Below are positions 18,712 through 30,124 of a stretch of DNA of 64,000 nt, piece by piece. The DNA is from Skeletonema tropicum. Its lineage: Eukaryota > Bacillariophyta > Thalassiosirophyceae > Thalassiosirales > Thalassiosiraceae. The DNA lies in assembly GCA_037178625.1 (NCBI GenBank), contig CM074137.1, positions 2,728,001 through 2,792,000 of the forward strand. The letters are read 5' to 3'. The position numbers were made by a program, and so were the translations under genes. Under the pieces are notes generated by a model. The model was not told where the DNA came from. It worked only from the letters and a program-made list of their open reading frames with translations, and searched no databases. How positions within the stretch are numbered: the first letter of the stretch is position 1; the number at the start of each line of letters is the position of its first letter.

Positions 18712-19038
18712 AGGGCATCAAAGAAAAAATAGAGTCAAAGATCCCAACAGCGAAACTTTCGAAGGCAATACCATACAGACATTCCAATCGAAAGTGCTTC
18801 GTTTGTCGAGTGATCACCCCTACCTCTCTGTTGGTCAAATTGTTGCCAGCGAGTTCGCACCTAAACCAATGCTTATTCCGGTAGTAGAGTTATCTGAGCG
18901 CTTAGGCATCGAAGTGAAATTTAATGGCAAGCCTAAAATTGAATCAGAGAGATTCAACGGACGTCCAAATAGAAGATTCTTCATCATCCGACATGATGTG
19001 TACCCAACACTTGCCTACGTCTACGAAATCACAGGACA
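18712..19038 (+). pseudogene. Gene fragment cut off at the edge of the tandem array
   Basis: A frame open from about 18712 reads TFEGNTIQTFQSKVLRLSSD, YLSVGQIVASEFAPKPMLIP and RRFFIIRHDVYPTLAYVYEI. It looks coding by composition but lacks a start. It runs into the first array copy at about 19039, where the reading becomes accidental, so the gene appears truncated by the array boundary. Family not recognised. Confidence 0.35.
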
Positions 19039-20309
19039 GAGCCCCTACAAATCATGTAAAATAAATGTTGTGTTCGCATTAACATCATTCGTATCAGCGC
19101 CTCTTGCTGCCACTCTCAATTCGCACGTAGAAATCATCCAAATACGCTGTCCCACGGTATTTATGCAAAGACACACATTACACGGTTAATTTCAGTACAT
19201 AGCATCTTCGTCGGCTACACCAAGTCCCACCAATTCAAAAAGAAAGTTTGCACGACCACTTCACCTGGGCTCTCCACCGTCAGCATCACCGGTAACCATC
19301 AGCGGAAGTATTCATGCCCAGTTGAGTCAGTTTTTTTTTTCATCGGAAGGCACCATAACCATGTGCATTCAAAGAAGCAGCATCTAAGAGCATCTGTACC
19401 GATCGACTGATGATTGCAATCAACTACAAGTGCCTGCCCGCCCCCAGATTTCACACGGACGGTTTTCCGTACCTTCTCATTCCCATGTTTTTCTTGCCTT
19501 GTGATGGTGTAACGCCAGGAAGAGCCATGAGATAACGTTCACCGTTCACGTATTTCAACACTTCCTCTTCAGCGATTGCTGCCATCCTTCTCTTCGTCTC
19601 CATAATCGTCTACAATCCGTTTTCAATCTCAGTGTCAAAGATTGCACCCACCTCGAATGGCTATGACACACTACTATTCCGACCATCGGAGACGTAATAA
19701 AGCGGCCGCGGCTGATCTACTATCATATCGCCCAATATAGTTTTTTGTGACAAATCTTTCACGATCACTGTGCTCAATCCCCAATTCTTCGATACGAGTA
19801 ATGATCTCTCTAAGCGCCCGGTTCGTCGTCTATGCATGTATTATTATGATGACGGCATCGGGTCCATAATATTATCATCATATTATGTATGGAGTTGCGG
19901 TTAGGTTCAGTATTGTATTCAACATTATTATGATGATGTGTGGAATAGTGTTTTGTGGCGACTCGTGACTTGACCTGACGACTCGTGACTACACCTGCAG
20001 GTGTAGTCACGAGTCGCCAAAAGAACCAGTTTGAATGTGTACGACAGAGGACTTGTATGGCACCGATGAGACGGCTCAAACAGTTATCGCTACCACAAGC
20101 TACCATAGCAGTGGGAGTGGCCATTGGCTGGCTAGCTCGGCTCGTTTGCTTCATCCGCTACCTGCGATCACTGGCAGTTGTAGCGACTCGTGACTCGATT
20201 TCATGACTCACGAGTCCTCAACTCGAGTCATGAGTCACCACAAAACCTCCACAATACAAAACCCGCAGTTATCATGATAGCACATGACGGCGGGAGTTGT
20301 ACCGAGAAG
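19039..20309 (+). repeat. Tandem array, partial leading copy R0
   Basis: Corresponds to the last third of the 3.8-kb unit (24863-26129 in R1). It starts at GAGCCCCTAC and ends at ACCGAGAAG, where the unique 2.0-kb segment follows. It shares several variants with R3 (ACAAATCATG, ACATCATTCGTATCAGC, TTAATTTCAGTACATAG) that R1 and R2 lack. No intact gene is seen. It holds the 295-bp inverted-repeat element at 19951-20245. Confidence 0.9.
19951..20245. mobile_element. 295-bp inverted-repeat element (MITE-like), copy in R0
   Basis: Bounded by TTTTGTGGCGACTCGTGACT and the inverted AGTCATGAGTCACCACAAAA. Inside is a perfect 38-bp palindrome at 19979-20016 centred on CTGCAG, and several more ACTCGTGACT/AGTCACGAGT words near both ends. 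There is no coding capacity. The structure fits a miniature inverted-repeat element, but I see no clear target duplication. Confidence 0.5.
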
Positions 20310-22331
20310 CCGGCCAGCTTTGTATGCAGAAATACGTCGAATATGACAGATCGTATGCAGATATGACATACTATTTCCAAATCCTAGATCCAATCCCTCG
20401 CGTAAATCTGTCAAAATTCGAGTATTTGTACTTGTACTTTTTGGAAAAAGTATGTCAGAAAAAAGCGAGAATGCATACGAAAGCTCTCACACGAGGATTG
20501 CGCTACAAAGCTAGGAAACACACATAAACTGATGAGCCCTACTACCTCCTACTACTCCCTTCGACGAACAGTACGGAGTACGGCCATCACTTCTATCACA
20601 TGCCATCCCTCCCCCGCTCATCAATATCTCCTCGTCACCCCCCTTCTGCATCTCTGCATCCTGCATAGAGCGGCGCAGCAGTGAAATAATAAATAATCCC
20701 TGCGTCGACCATTGACACAAACAAACCCCCGCCGGCGACACTCTCCATCACCGCCGACCGCCGTCATCTGTATTGTTAATCATGGTGCGGAGCAACCATG
20801 GGTCTTCCTTTGAACCTAGAAAGAAGAGGAAAAGCAACGACGCCAGCAGCAGCAGTGATGATGACAGCCGCAGCGAAGAGGCAAAGCAACCAGCGAAACT
20901 GAAAGTCCAACACGCCGATGCTGTGGAGACAACAAACTCATTCACTGTTCAATGCATGCCAGATTATCGTCGGCGTGTTAAGAAAGTGCAGGAATATTTG
21001 CAGACGGAGTACCCTGATGTTTATAATGAAGTTGTGTACGAACTCACCTCCGAGGAGAAAGCAGACAAAACTCGTCACTATCACAACGCGACGCATAGCT
21101 TCTTCTACGATCAATTTCCCACCAAATTTCTTCAATCCTTCTTGAGTAATCAATGGAAAGATGAAGAGAAGGAGATTCGTTACACATACGATCAAAGTTA
21201 CTCAAAGAACTGGAGAAACTTGTTACATTGGAACCGGCGGGTACTGTGAAACGCCCGACAGGCGTCCCGCCAAGTGTTTTGATCCGCGACGAAATACGTG
21301 ACGCAATGAAGCTTCTACGCAAATATCGCCGTGATGTTGAGTGGCTGAAGGACAATTTAGCGGGAATAGTGAAGAATGCAATGGAAGAACGAGCGACTGA
21401 AAATGGGAACATCACCGCAACTTTCGTGGCGGAAACAGTTGCTGCTGCTACTGCAACAGCGACTGCGCCGATTGCGCAAAAAATGGTGGAAATGGAGGAA
21501 CGGATTATGGCTCGCATTGGGGCATCTTTTTCAGTTCATACCAATGGCGGTGTGCCAGCTTCCGCTTCCTTGCCTGAGAGACTGGAGGCACGCCTCTATC
21601 CTTCTTACACGTATCAAGATCCTCATGCAGCGGCAAGTAAGAAGCATCAGTCGGATTGGCTTGTTCCGTTAAGCTTTGAGATGCCATCAGCAGATTTATA
21701 TTCTGGGTGGACAAGATGGCTGCAGGGGTTTCCTTCCTATGCTATTCTAGATGGCAATGGCGAACAGATTAATGCACCAGTCAGGCCTTTCCGCCTGATG
21801 AAGAAAGGCAACTTGCCACGCAGGTTGAGGAGATCCTACGACAATAATTGGAAGCCAATAATGGAATTGATGGAGAAAGAAGTTGAAGACGAGATTCGCA
21901 CTCGTCACGTCCATGATATGGACTTTGAGTTCTTTAGAAGCACTTATGACAAAGCTCTGAAAGCTATCCAGGAGGAGTATCCAGAATTTGCAAGTCCGAA
22001 GAGTACCTGGAAAGTGTCAACTTACTGTAGGAAGTTGAGAGAGATAAATGTCTCGCGTAAGAAGGAGGAAGACATGAATATGGTGTAGCTTAATTTCATT
22101 AATTATTTGTCACGTTGTTCCAATACATACACGTCCGTCAAGTTGTGTGATAATGTTGATTGTGCGTGTTCGTGTGGATGTTGGATGGAGGTTTCGGATC
22201 TTGGCTGTACTTGGCTGCCCACGCGACGAACTTGCCCACGTCCAGGAACCCGTTCGCTGGGCACATAGTAGTTTTATGCCCTTATTCTTGACCCTGCATA
22301 CTTCTGCATACTTTTTCCACTAGCAATAAAG
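20310..22331 (+). other. 2.0-kb segment present in only one place in the array
   Basis: At the R0/R1 junction the array reads ACCGAGAAG, then 2022 bp of unique sequence, then TAATAGTACAC. At the R1/R2, R2/R3 and R3/R4 junctions the two are joined directly. It holds a broken GCR1_C-like gene (20782-22088) and flanks with no other recognised feature. It is either an insertion at this junction or part of an ancestral longer unit lost from the others. Confidence 0.8.
20782..22088 (+). pseudogene. Possible GCR1_C-domain (Crypton-associated?) gene in two frames
   Basis: Frame 1 (ATG 20782 to 21249) has a Ser/Asp-rich nuclear-type leader (EPRKKRKSNDASSSSDDDSR) then YRRRVKKVQEYLQTEYPDVY. Frame 2, open across 21180-22088, has a helical region (RDEIRDAMKLLRKYRRDVEW) and LYSGWTRWLQGFPSYAILDG, FRLMKKGNLPRRLRRSYDNN, which resemble the GCR1_C DNA-binding fold found in yeast Gcr1 and some Crypton elements (weak recognition). 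The frames overlap around 21165-21249, so a one-base shift probably splits one protein of about 430 residues. No tyrosine-recombinase catalytic motif is seen. It could be a fragment of a mobile element. Confidence 0.4.
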
Positions 22332-22520
22332 TAATAGTACACTTTGCCTACTGCTTTGCAAATAATAAAGATGGGTGCAGACACTTGGCAGACAATATCA
22401 TCATGATATTATTATTTGAATTTGTGCGTAGATACTGAGACAGTAGTGAGACCCCCGATATGCCCGTGATCCGTGGTATTAGAGTCAGCGCTGTTGTGCA
22501 AATAGAAAATAGACAAATAA

Positions 22521-24256
22521 ACCATCAGAGACGCGATTGCACTGTGCTCGAAAGCCGCCCTGCACTATGGTGATGTGTTACGGTATTTACGTGGCGGGGC
22601 TGATTTTCTGTTGGAGTTGATGAATCATTCGGCTGGTGATGGTTCATCATCATCGAGACCGAGGAATCTTCATCGTCATCAGCTGCATGCTGCTTCTCTT
22701 GGTGATTATTCGGCAGCAGTGTCCACCATACCCATCATCATGATCCGTCGGCTCCAGCGGCGATGCGATGTACTACAGCACAACATCAAATGGATAGACT
22801 TCGTAGATTACGAACTGAAGCTGATTATTGCGGGCGGCACCATCTTGTTCATGATACATGATATTGATCCATCACGATTGGTTCCAAGATTGTTTTTGAG
22901 GAAGATTGTTGGGGTAGAGTGGGCCAATGTTATATTGCTGTGGAGAATGGAGGCGTGAACGGTAACAACAACAATCATGTAGATACGTACAATTAGGAGA
23001 CAGACTCTAGCAGGGAGAGAGTTCATGGATGCTGTAAGGAAAGCATTTTTCCAGCAGTTTGAAGCCAGTGCGGTAAAGCATCTGGAAACGCAATGGACAT
23101 CGGATGCGTTGCTCGTGATTTGATGGGCGGTCATAAAGTGTTCAAGCGTGAGATATTTCGCTGGCTACAAGCTTGTGAAAATGGCATGCTAGAAGCTGGG
23201 ACCTTCGATTTTTCAAACGAAGAAGTTGAATTAGAGAATCTAAAACAATACGGTGTTGCGCATACTAACTGTAAATGTTGGTGAAGCCATGCGGTACCTG
23301 ACACAAGGAGCTAATGCGACTGAGATACTGAAGGATCCACTCATTCAAAAGCACAAAGACCTCCTATTCAAGTCACTTGTCGCCGTTGAAACGGTGGATT
23401 TCTTCGACGAAGATACGTGGGATGGTGAGAACTATGAAGCCTCCTGGATCTTACTCACGAGTATATAGTTCCTCATGCATCCAATCAACAGAGGATCGAA
23501 TGCTTTGTGCAGATGATCAATATTATGGCCAGTCTAACGTCAAAGGAGCTCGTCGAACTGCACTCGTCGAACTGCACGCCTGATAATATTTTCTATGCTC
23601 TTCCATCCATACAACCGTGTGTCTGTCGACGAGAAGCAAAAGGAAAGAGCAGCTATTACGGAGAAGAAGAAAGTGAAGCGAGTGAAAGGAGCGGAACGCC
23701 AAGCAGGCCTCTTGCCACATCTTCGCGACGAAATCCTAGCTGCACAACAATTAAAGAAGGATCTCCCTGGTGATGGAGTTTACACTGAAGTTTTCAAGCA
23801 CTACAGAACGGGCAACAAGATGAAAAGAGCCGAAGTTGTCGAAAAGAAGAAGAAGGAGATGGAGGCTGCTCTAGCGAAGCCACGTAATATTAGCAAGAAT
23901 CAGCGAAGTGCAAATCTCTATTGGTGGCTCAATTGAGTTTAGATGGTTCGCCGCAGTTCGTAAGAATGAAGCTCCTCCCAGTCTCCTTCGAGCGGAGATT
24001 GCTCATCGAGGCATTCAAGTCGAATATGAACAAGAGAAATTGACTCTCCAATCAACGTAGAGCCATTGGCCTCCATGTCGCTAGAATCAAATGAAGGAAT
24101 TGCTCAAGAGGGACGAGCTTGCGAGGATGGGTCGAGATGACAACGTGTAAAGAAGGCGCAAAACTCGATGATATCAACTCATTCAAACCGCTATGTCAAG
24201 AAATGAAAGCAAAGATTCCAGCCTTCGTCGAATGGAAGTCTAGCAGTTTCAAATAG
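22521..24256 (+). pseudogene. Decayed multi-frame gene inside the array unit (R1)
   Basis: Coding-like sequence jumps frame several times. A 5' block (GDVLRYLRGGADFLLELMNH, 22521-22958) is weakly ankyrin-like. It is followed by FMDAVRKAFFQQFEASAVKH, then VFKREIFRWLQACENGMLEA, RYLTQGANATEILKDPLIQK, EYIVPHASNQQRIECFVQMI, then an open 113-residue Lys/Glu-rich frame at 23595-23936 (GLLPHLRDEILAAQQLKKDL) and FRWFAAVRKNEAPPSLLRAE. The pieces join into a plausible protein of about 550 residues. The same frame breaks occur in R1-R4, so decay or unrecognised introns predate amplification. A TACTAACTGTAA word near 23263 could be an intron branch site. Family not recognised. Confidence 0.45.
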
Positions 24257-24385
24257 AGTAGAAATAACATGTATAGTAAGAGTATATAGTAAGAACGGAG
24301 CTTTTCAAGACTTCTTAACCGATGAAAAAATCCATTTCTCTAAGTAACGTTCAGCGATCAAAACTATTTGTCACCTTCTTGCTTC

Positions 24386-24737
24386 ATGATTACATTCATA
24401 GACATCCATATTTATGATACTGTCGGTGCGGATAGAAGTGCCACAAATGCCCTCACAAGAGCCCGTCAATTAGACATTCCGTGTTTTACAATTGGCGAAC
24501 TTGTAAAAGTAGCTGACTATCGATAATGTTCAAGTTCAAGAAGGCCAGCATCATCAAGCACTTATTAATGAGGAAAATGTCGATGACAACGACGTCGACG
24601 TCGAAGAAGACAACCAAGAAGAACGACGAAGGCTTCAAGACCGGGGATATTGTCCGCGATGTTTTGATCATGCGATGGCACAAGAGAATGCCCAGCCCTA
24701 TTGGTGGGTTGAAGGATGTCCAAGTTGTGATCGTTAG
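24386..24737 (+). pseudogene. Second relic in the unit with a zinc-ribbon-like tail (R1)
   Basis: A 45-residue frame from ATG 24386 (FIDIHIYDTVGADRSATNAL) stops at TAA. It is followed in another frame by an acidic linker (NEENVDDNDVDVEEDNQEER) and GYCPRCFDHAMAQENAQPYW then VEGCPSCDR, two CxxC pairs, ending TAG at 24735-24737. This frame reads more like a protein than the longer 120-residue Lys-rich frame on top of it. It may be the 3' part of the upstream decayed gene. Function unknown. Confidence 0.35.
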
Positions 24738-25770
24738 GGAAGAGACCATACACTTACGACCGTTGTGCTCTGTCGTGGGGTGCCCAAGAGGACATTATTT
24801 GTCGATGCTTAATAATCTTGGCCATGTAAAATTGTGCTCAAGATATCGCCTTCCAAGCAAAGGAGCCCCTACAGTTCATGTAAAATAAATGTTGTGTTCG
24901 CATTAACCTCATTCGCCTCAGCGCCTCTTGCTGCCACTCTCAATTCGCACGTAGAAATCATCCAAATACGCTGTCCCACGGTATTTATGCAAAGACACAC
25001 ATTACACGGTTGATTTCAATCAGTAGCATCTTCGTCGGCTACACCAAGTCCCACCAATTCAAAAAGAAAGTTTGCACGACCACTTCACCCGGGCTCTCCA
25101 CCGTCAGCATCACCGGTAACCATCAGCGGAAGTATTCATGCCCAGTTGAGTCAGTTTTTTTCATCGGAAGGCACCATAACCATGTGCATTCAAAGAAGCA
25201 GCATCTAAAAGAGCATCTGTACCGATCGACTGATGATTGCAATCAACTACAAGTGCCTGCCCGCCCCCAGATTTCACACGGACGGTTTTCCGTACCTTCT
25301 CATTCCCATGTTTTTCTTGCCTTGTGATGGTGTAACGCCAGGAAGAGCCATGAGATAACGTTCACCGTTCACGTATTTCAACACTTCCTCTTCAGCGATT
25401 GCTGCCATCCTTCTCTTCGTCTCCATAATCGTCTACAATCCGTTTTCAATCTCAGTGTCAAAGATTGCACCCACCTCGAATGGCTATGACACACTACTAT
25501 TCCGACCATCGGAGACGTAATAAAGCGGCCGCGGCTGATCTACTATCATATCGCCCAATATAGTTTTTTGTGACAAATCTTTCACGATCACTGTGCTCAA
25601 TCCCCAATTCTTCGATACGAGTAATGATCTCTCTAAGCGCCCGGTTCGTCGTCTATGCATGTATTATTATGATGACGGCATCGGGTCCATAATATTATCA
25701 TCATATTATGTATGGAGTTGCGGTTAGGTTCAGTATTGTATTCAACATTATGATGATGTGTGGAATAGTG

Positions 25771-26065
25771 TTTTGTGGCGACTCGTGACTTGACCTGACG
25801 ACTCGTGACTACACCTGCAGGTGTAGTCACGAGTCGCCAAAAGAACCAGTTTGAATGTGTACGACAGAGGACTTGTATGGCACCGATGAGACGGCTCAAA
25901 CAGTTATCGCTACCACAAGCTACCATAGCAGTGGGAGTGGCCATTGGCTGGCTAGCTCGGCTCGTTTGCTTCATCCGCTACCTGCGATCACTGGCAGTTG
26001 TAGCGACTCGTGACTCGATTTCATGACTCACGAGTCCTCAACTCGAGTCATGAGTCACCACAAAA
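25771..26065. mobile_element. 295-bp inverted-repeat element, copy in R1
   Basis: Same structure as 19951-20245. The 38-bp palindrome is at 25799-25836. Confidence 0.5.
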
Positions 26066-26318
26066 CCTCCACAATACAAAACCCGCAGTTATCATGATAG
26101 CACATGACGGCGGGAGTTGTACCGAGAAGTAATAGTACACTTTGCCTACTGCTTTGCAAATAATAAAGATGGGTGCAGACACTTGGCAGACAATATCATC
26201 ATGATATTATTATTTGAATTTGTGCGTAGATACTGAGACAGTAGTGAGACCCCCGATATGCCCGTGATCCGTGGTATTAGAGTCAGCGCTGTTGTGCAAA
26301 TAGAAAATAGACAAATAA

Positions 26319-28054
26319 ACCATCAGAGACGCGATTGCACTGTGCTCGAAAGCCGCCCTGCACTATGGTGATGTGTTACGGTATTTACGTGGCGGGGCTG
26401 ATTTTCTGTTGGAGTTGATGAATCATTCGGCTGGTGATGGTTCATCATCATCGAGACCGAGGAATCTTCATCGTCATCAGCTGCATGCTGCTTCTCTTGG
26501 TGATTATTCGGCAGCAGTGTCCACCATACCCATCATCATGATCCGTCGGCTCCAGCGGCGATGCGATGTACTACAGCACAACATCAAATGGATAGACTTC
26601 GTAGATTACGAACTGAAGCTGATTATTGCGGGCGGCACCATCTTGTTCATGATACATGATATTGATCCATCACGATTGGTTCCAAGATTGTTTTTGAGGA
26701 AGATTGTTGGGGTAGAGTGGGCCAATGTTATATTGCTGTGGAGAATGGAGGCGTGAACGGTAACAACAACAATCATGTAGATACGTACAATTAGGAGACA
26801 GACTCTAGCAGGGAGAGAGTTCATGGATGCTGTAAGGAAAGCATTTTTCCAGCAGTTTGAAGCCAGTGCGGTAAAGCATCTGGAAACGCAATGGACATCG
26901 GATGCGTTGCTCGTGATTTGATGGGCGGTCATAAAGTGTTCAAGCGTGAGATATTTCGCTGGCTACAAGCTTGTGAAAATGGCATGCTAGAAGCTGGGAC
27001 CTTCGATTTTTCAAACGAAGAAGTTGAATTAGAGAATCTAAAACAATACGGTGTTGCGCATACTAACTGTAAATGTTGGTGAAGCCATGCGGTACCTGAC
27101 ACAAGGAGCTAATGCGACTGAGATACTGAAGGATCCACTCATTCAAAAGCACAAAGACCTCCTATTCAAGTCACTTGTCGCCGTTGAAACGGTGGATTTC
27201 TTCGACGAAGATACGTGGGATGGTGAGAACTATGAAGCCTCCTGGATCTTATTCACGAGTATATAGTTCCTCATGCATCCAATCAACAGAGGATCGAATG
27301 CTTTGTGCAGATGATCAATATTATGGCCAGTCTAACGTCAAAGGAGCTCGTCGAACTGCACTCGTCGAACTGCACGCCTGATAATATTTTCTATGCTCTT
27401 CCATCCATACAACCGTGTGTCTGTCGACGAGAAGCAAAAGGAAAGAGCAGCTATTACGGAGAAGAAGAAAGTGAAGCGAGTGAAAGGAGCGGAACGCCAA
27501 GCAGGCCTCTTGCCACATCTTCGCGACGAAATCCTAGCTGCACAACAATTAAAGAAGGATCTCCCTGGTGATGGAGTTTACACTGAAGTTTTCAAGCACT
27601 ACAGAACGGGCAACAAGATGAAAAGAGCCGAAGTTGTCGAAAAGAAGAAGAAGGAGATGGAGGCTGCTCTAGCGAAGCCACGTAATATTAGCAAGAATCA
27701 GCGAAGTGCAAATCTCTATTGGTGGCTCAATTGAGTTTAGATGGTTCGCCGCAGTTCGTAAGAATGAAGCTCCTCCCAGTCTCCTTCGAGCGGAGATTGC
27801 TCATCGAGGCATTCAAGTCGAATATGAACAAGAGAAATTGACTCTCCAATCAACGTAGAGCCATTGGCCTCCATGTCGCTAGAATCAAATGAAGGAATTG
27901 CTCAAGAGGGACGAGCTTGCGAGGATGGGTCGAGATGACAACGTGTAAAGAAGGCGCAAAACTCGATGGTATCAACTCATTCAAACCGCTATGTCAAGAA
28001 ATGAAAGCAAAGATTCCAGCCTTCGTCGAATGGAAGTCTAGCAGGTTCAAATAG
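26319..28054 (+). pseudogene. Decayed multi-frame gene (R2 copy)
   Basis: Same broken frames as 22521-24256. The 5' block is 26319-26756 and the 113-residue frame is 27393-27734. The second relic follows at 28184-28535. Confidence 0.45.
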
Positions 28055-29576
28055 AGTAGAAATAACATGTATAGTAAGAGTATATAGTAAGAACGGAGCT
28101 TTTCAAGACTTCTTAACCGATGAAAAAATCCATTTCTCTAAGTAACGTTCAGCGATCAAAACTATTTGTCACCTTCTTGCTTCATGATTACATTCATAGA
28201 CATCCATATTTATGATACTGTCGGTGCGGATAGAAGTGCCACAAATGCCCTCACAAGAGCCCGTCAATTAGACATTCCGTGTTTTACAATTGGCGAACTT
28301 GTAAAAGTAGCTGACTATCGATAATGTTCAAGTTCAAGAAGGCCAGCATCATCAAGCACTTATTAATGAGGAAAATGTCGATGACAACGACGTCGACGTC
28401 GAAGAAGACAACCAAGAAGAACGACGAAGGCTTCAGGACCGGGGATATTGTCCGCGATGTTTTGATCATGCGATGGCACAAGAGAATGCCCAGCCCTATT
28501 GGTGGGTTGAAGGATGTCCAAGTTGTGATCGTTAGGGAAGAGACCATACACTTACGACCGTTGTGCTCTGTCGTGGGGTGCCCAAGAGGACATTATTTGT
28601 CGATGCTTAATAATCTTGGCCATGTAAAATTGTGCTCAAGATATCGCCTTCCAAGCAAAGGAGCCCCTACAGTTCATGTAAAATAAATGTTGTGTTCGCA
28701 TTAACCTCATTCGCCTCAGCGCCTCTTGCTGCCACTCTCAATTCGCACGTAGAAATCATCCAAATACGCTGTCCCACGGTATTTATGCAAAGACACACAT
28801 TACACGGTTGATTTCAATCAGTAGCATCTTCGTCGGCTACACCAAGTCCCACCAATTCAAAAAGAAAGTTTGCACGACCACTTCACCCGGGCTCTCCACC
28901 GTCAGCATCACCGGTAACCATCAGCGGAAGTATTCATGCCCAGTTGAGTCAGTTTTTTTCATCGGAAGGCACCATAACCATGTGCATTCAAAGAAGCAGC
29001 ATCTAAAAGAGCATCTGTACCGATCGACTGATGATTGCAATCAACTACAAGTGCCTGCCCGCCCCCAGATTTCACACGGACGGTTTTCCGTACCTTCTCA
29101 TTCCCATGTTTTTCTTGCCTTGTGATGGTGTAACGCCAGGAAGAGCCATGAGATAACGTTCACCGTTCACGTATTTCAACACTTCCTCTTCAGCGATTGC
29201 TGCCATCCTTCTCTTCGTCTCCATAATCGTCTACAATCCGTTTTCAATCTCAGTGTCAAAGATTGCACCCACCTCGAATGGCTATGACACACTACTATTC
29301 CGACCATCGGAGACGTAATAAAGCGGCCGCGGCTGATCTACTATCATATCGCCCAATATAGTTTTTTGTGACAAATCTTTCACGATCACTGTGCTCAATC
29401 CCCAATTCTTCGATACGAGTAATGATCTCTCTAAGCGCCCGGTTCGTCGTCTATGCATGTATTATTATGATGACGGCATCGGGTCCATAATATTATCATC
29501 ATATTATGTATGGAGTTGCGGTTAGGTTCAGTATGTATTGTATTCAACATTATGATGATGTGTGGAATACATAGTG

Positions 29577-29871
29577 TTTTGTGGCGACTCGTGACTTGAC
29601 CTGACGACTCGTGACTACACCTGCAGGTGTAGTCACGAGTCGCCAAAAGAACCAGTTTGAATGTGTACGACAGAGGACTTGTATGGCACCGATGAGACGG
29701 CTCAAACAGTTATCGCTACCACAAGCTACCATAGCAGTGGGAGTGGCCATTGGCTGGCTAGCTCGGCTCGTTTGCTTCATCCGCTACCTGCGATCACTGG
29801 CAGTTGTAGCGACTCGTGACTCGATTTCATGACTCACGAGTCCTCAACTCGAGTCATGAGTCACCACAAAA
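29577..29871. mobile_element. 295-bp inverted-repeat element, copy in R2
   Basis: Same structure as the other copies. The palindrome is at 29605-29642. Confidence 0.5.
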
Positions 29872-30124
29872 CCTCCACAATACAAAACCCGCAGTTATCA
29901 TGATAGCACATGACGGCGGGAGTTGTACCGAGAAGTAATAGTACACTTTGCCTACTGCTTTGCAAATAATAAAGATGGGTGCAGACACTTGGCAGACAAT
30001 ATCATCATGATATTATTATTTGAATTTGTGCGTAGATACTGAGACAGTAGTGAGACCCCCGATATGCCCGTGATCCGTGGTATTAGAGTCAGCGCTGTTG
30101 TGCAAATAGAAAATAGACAAATAA

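Larger units (their letters stand above)
22332..26129 (+). repeat. Tandem array, full copy R1 (3798 bp)
   Basis: First complete unit. It is nearly identical to R2-R4 but carries private bases, for example TTACTCACGAG (others TTATTCACGAG, ~23455), CTCGATGATATC (others GGTATC, ~24164), AGCAGTTTCAAATAG (others AGCAGG) and CTTCAAGACC (others CTTCAGGACC). It contains a decayed gene (22521-24256), a second relic with a zinc-ribbon-like frame (24386-24737), about 1 kb without coding signal, and the 295-bp element. Confidence 0.93.
26130..29935 (+). repeat. Tandem array, full copy R2 (3806 bp)
   Basis: Directly follows R1. It is eight bases longer because of ATGT inserted near 29532 and ACAT near 29569, two complementary four-base insertions flanking a 30-bp stretch. 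It shares the 3'-third variants of R1 (ACAGTTCATG, CCTCATTCGCCTCAGC). Confidence 0.93.

Noticed and set aside
24526..24888. 120-codon + frame (Lys/Thr-rich) in the unit, repeated in R2 and R3
   Set aside because: The overlapping frame with paired CxxC motifs looks more protein-like; this one is probably its shadow, though neither is proven.
25010..25327. 105-codon frame repeated at 28808 in the array
   Set aside because: Absent in R0 and R3 because of small differences in the unit, low-complexity His/Ser/Lys content, no family resemblance.
25633..25974. 113-codon minus frame across the 295-bp element, repeated in the array
   Set aside because: Generated by the palindromic inverted-repeat sequence; no ATG context or protein family.
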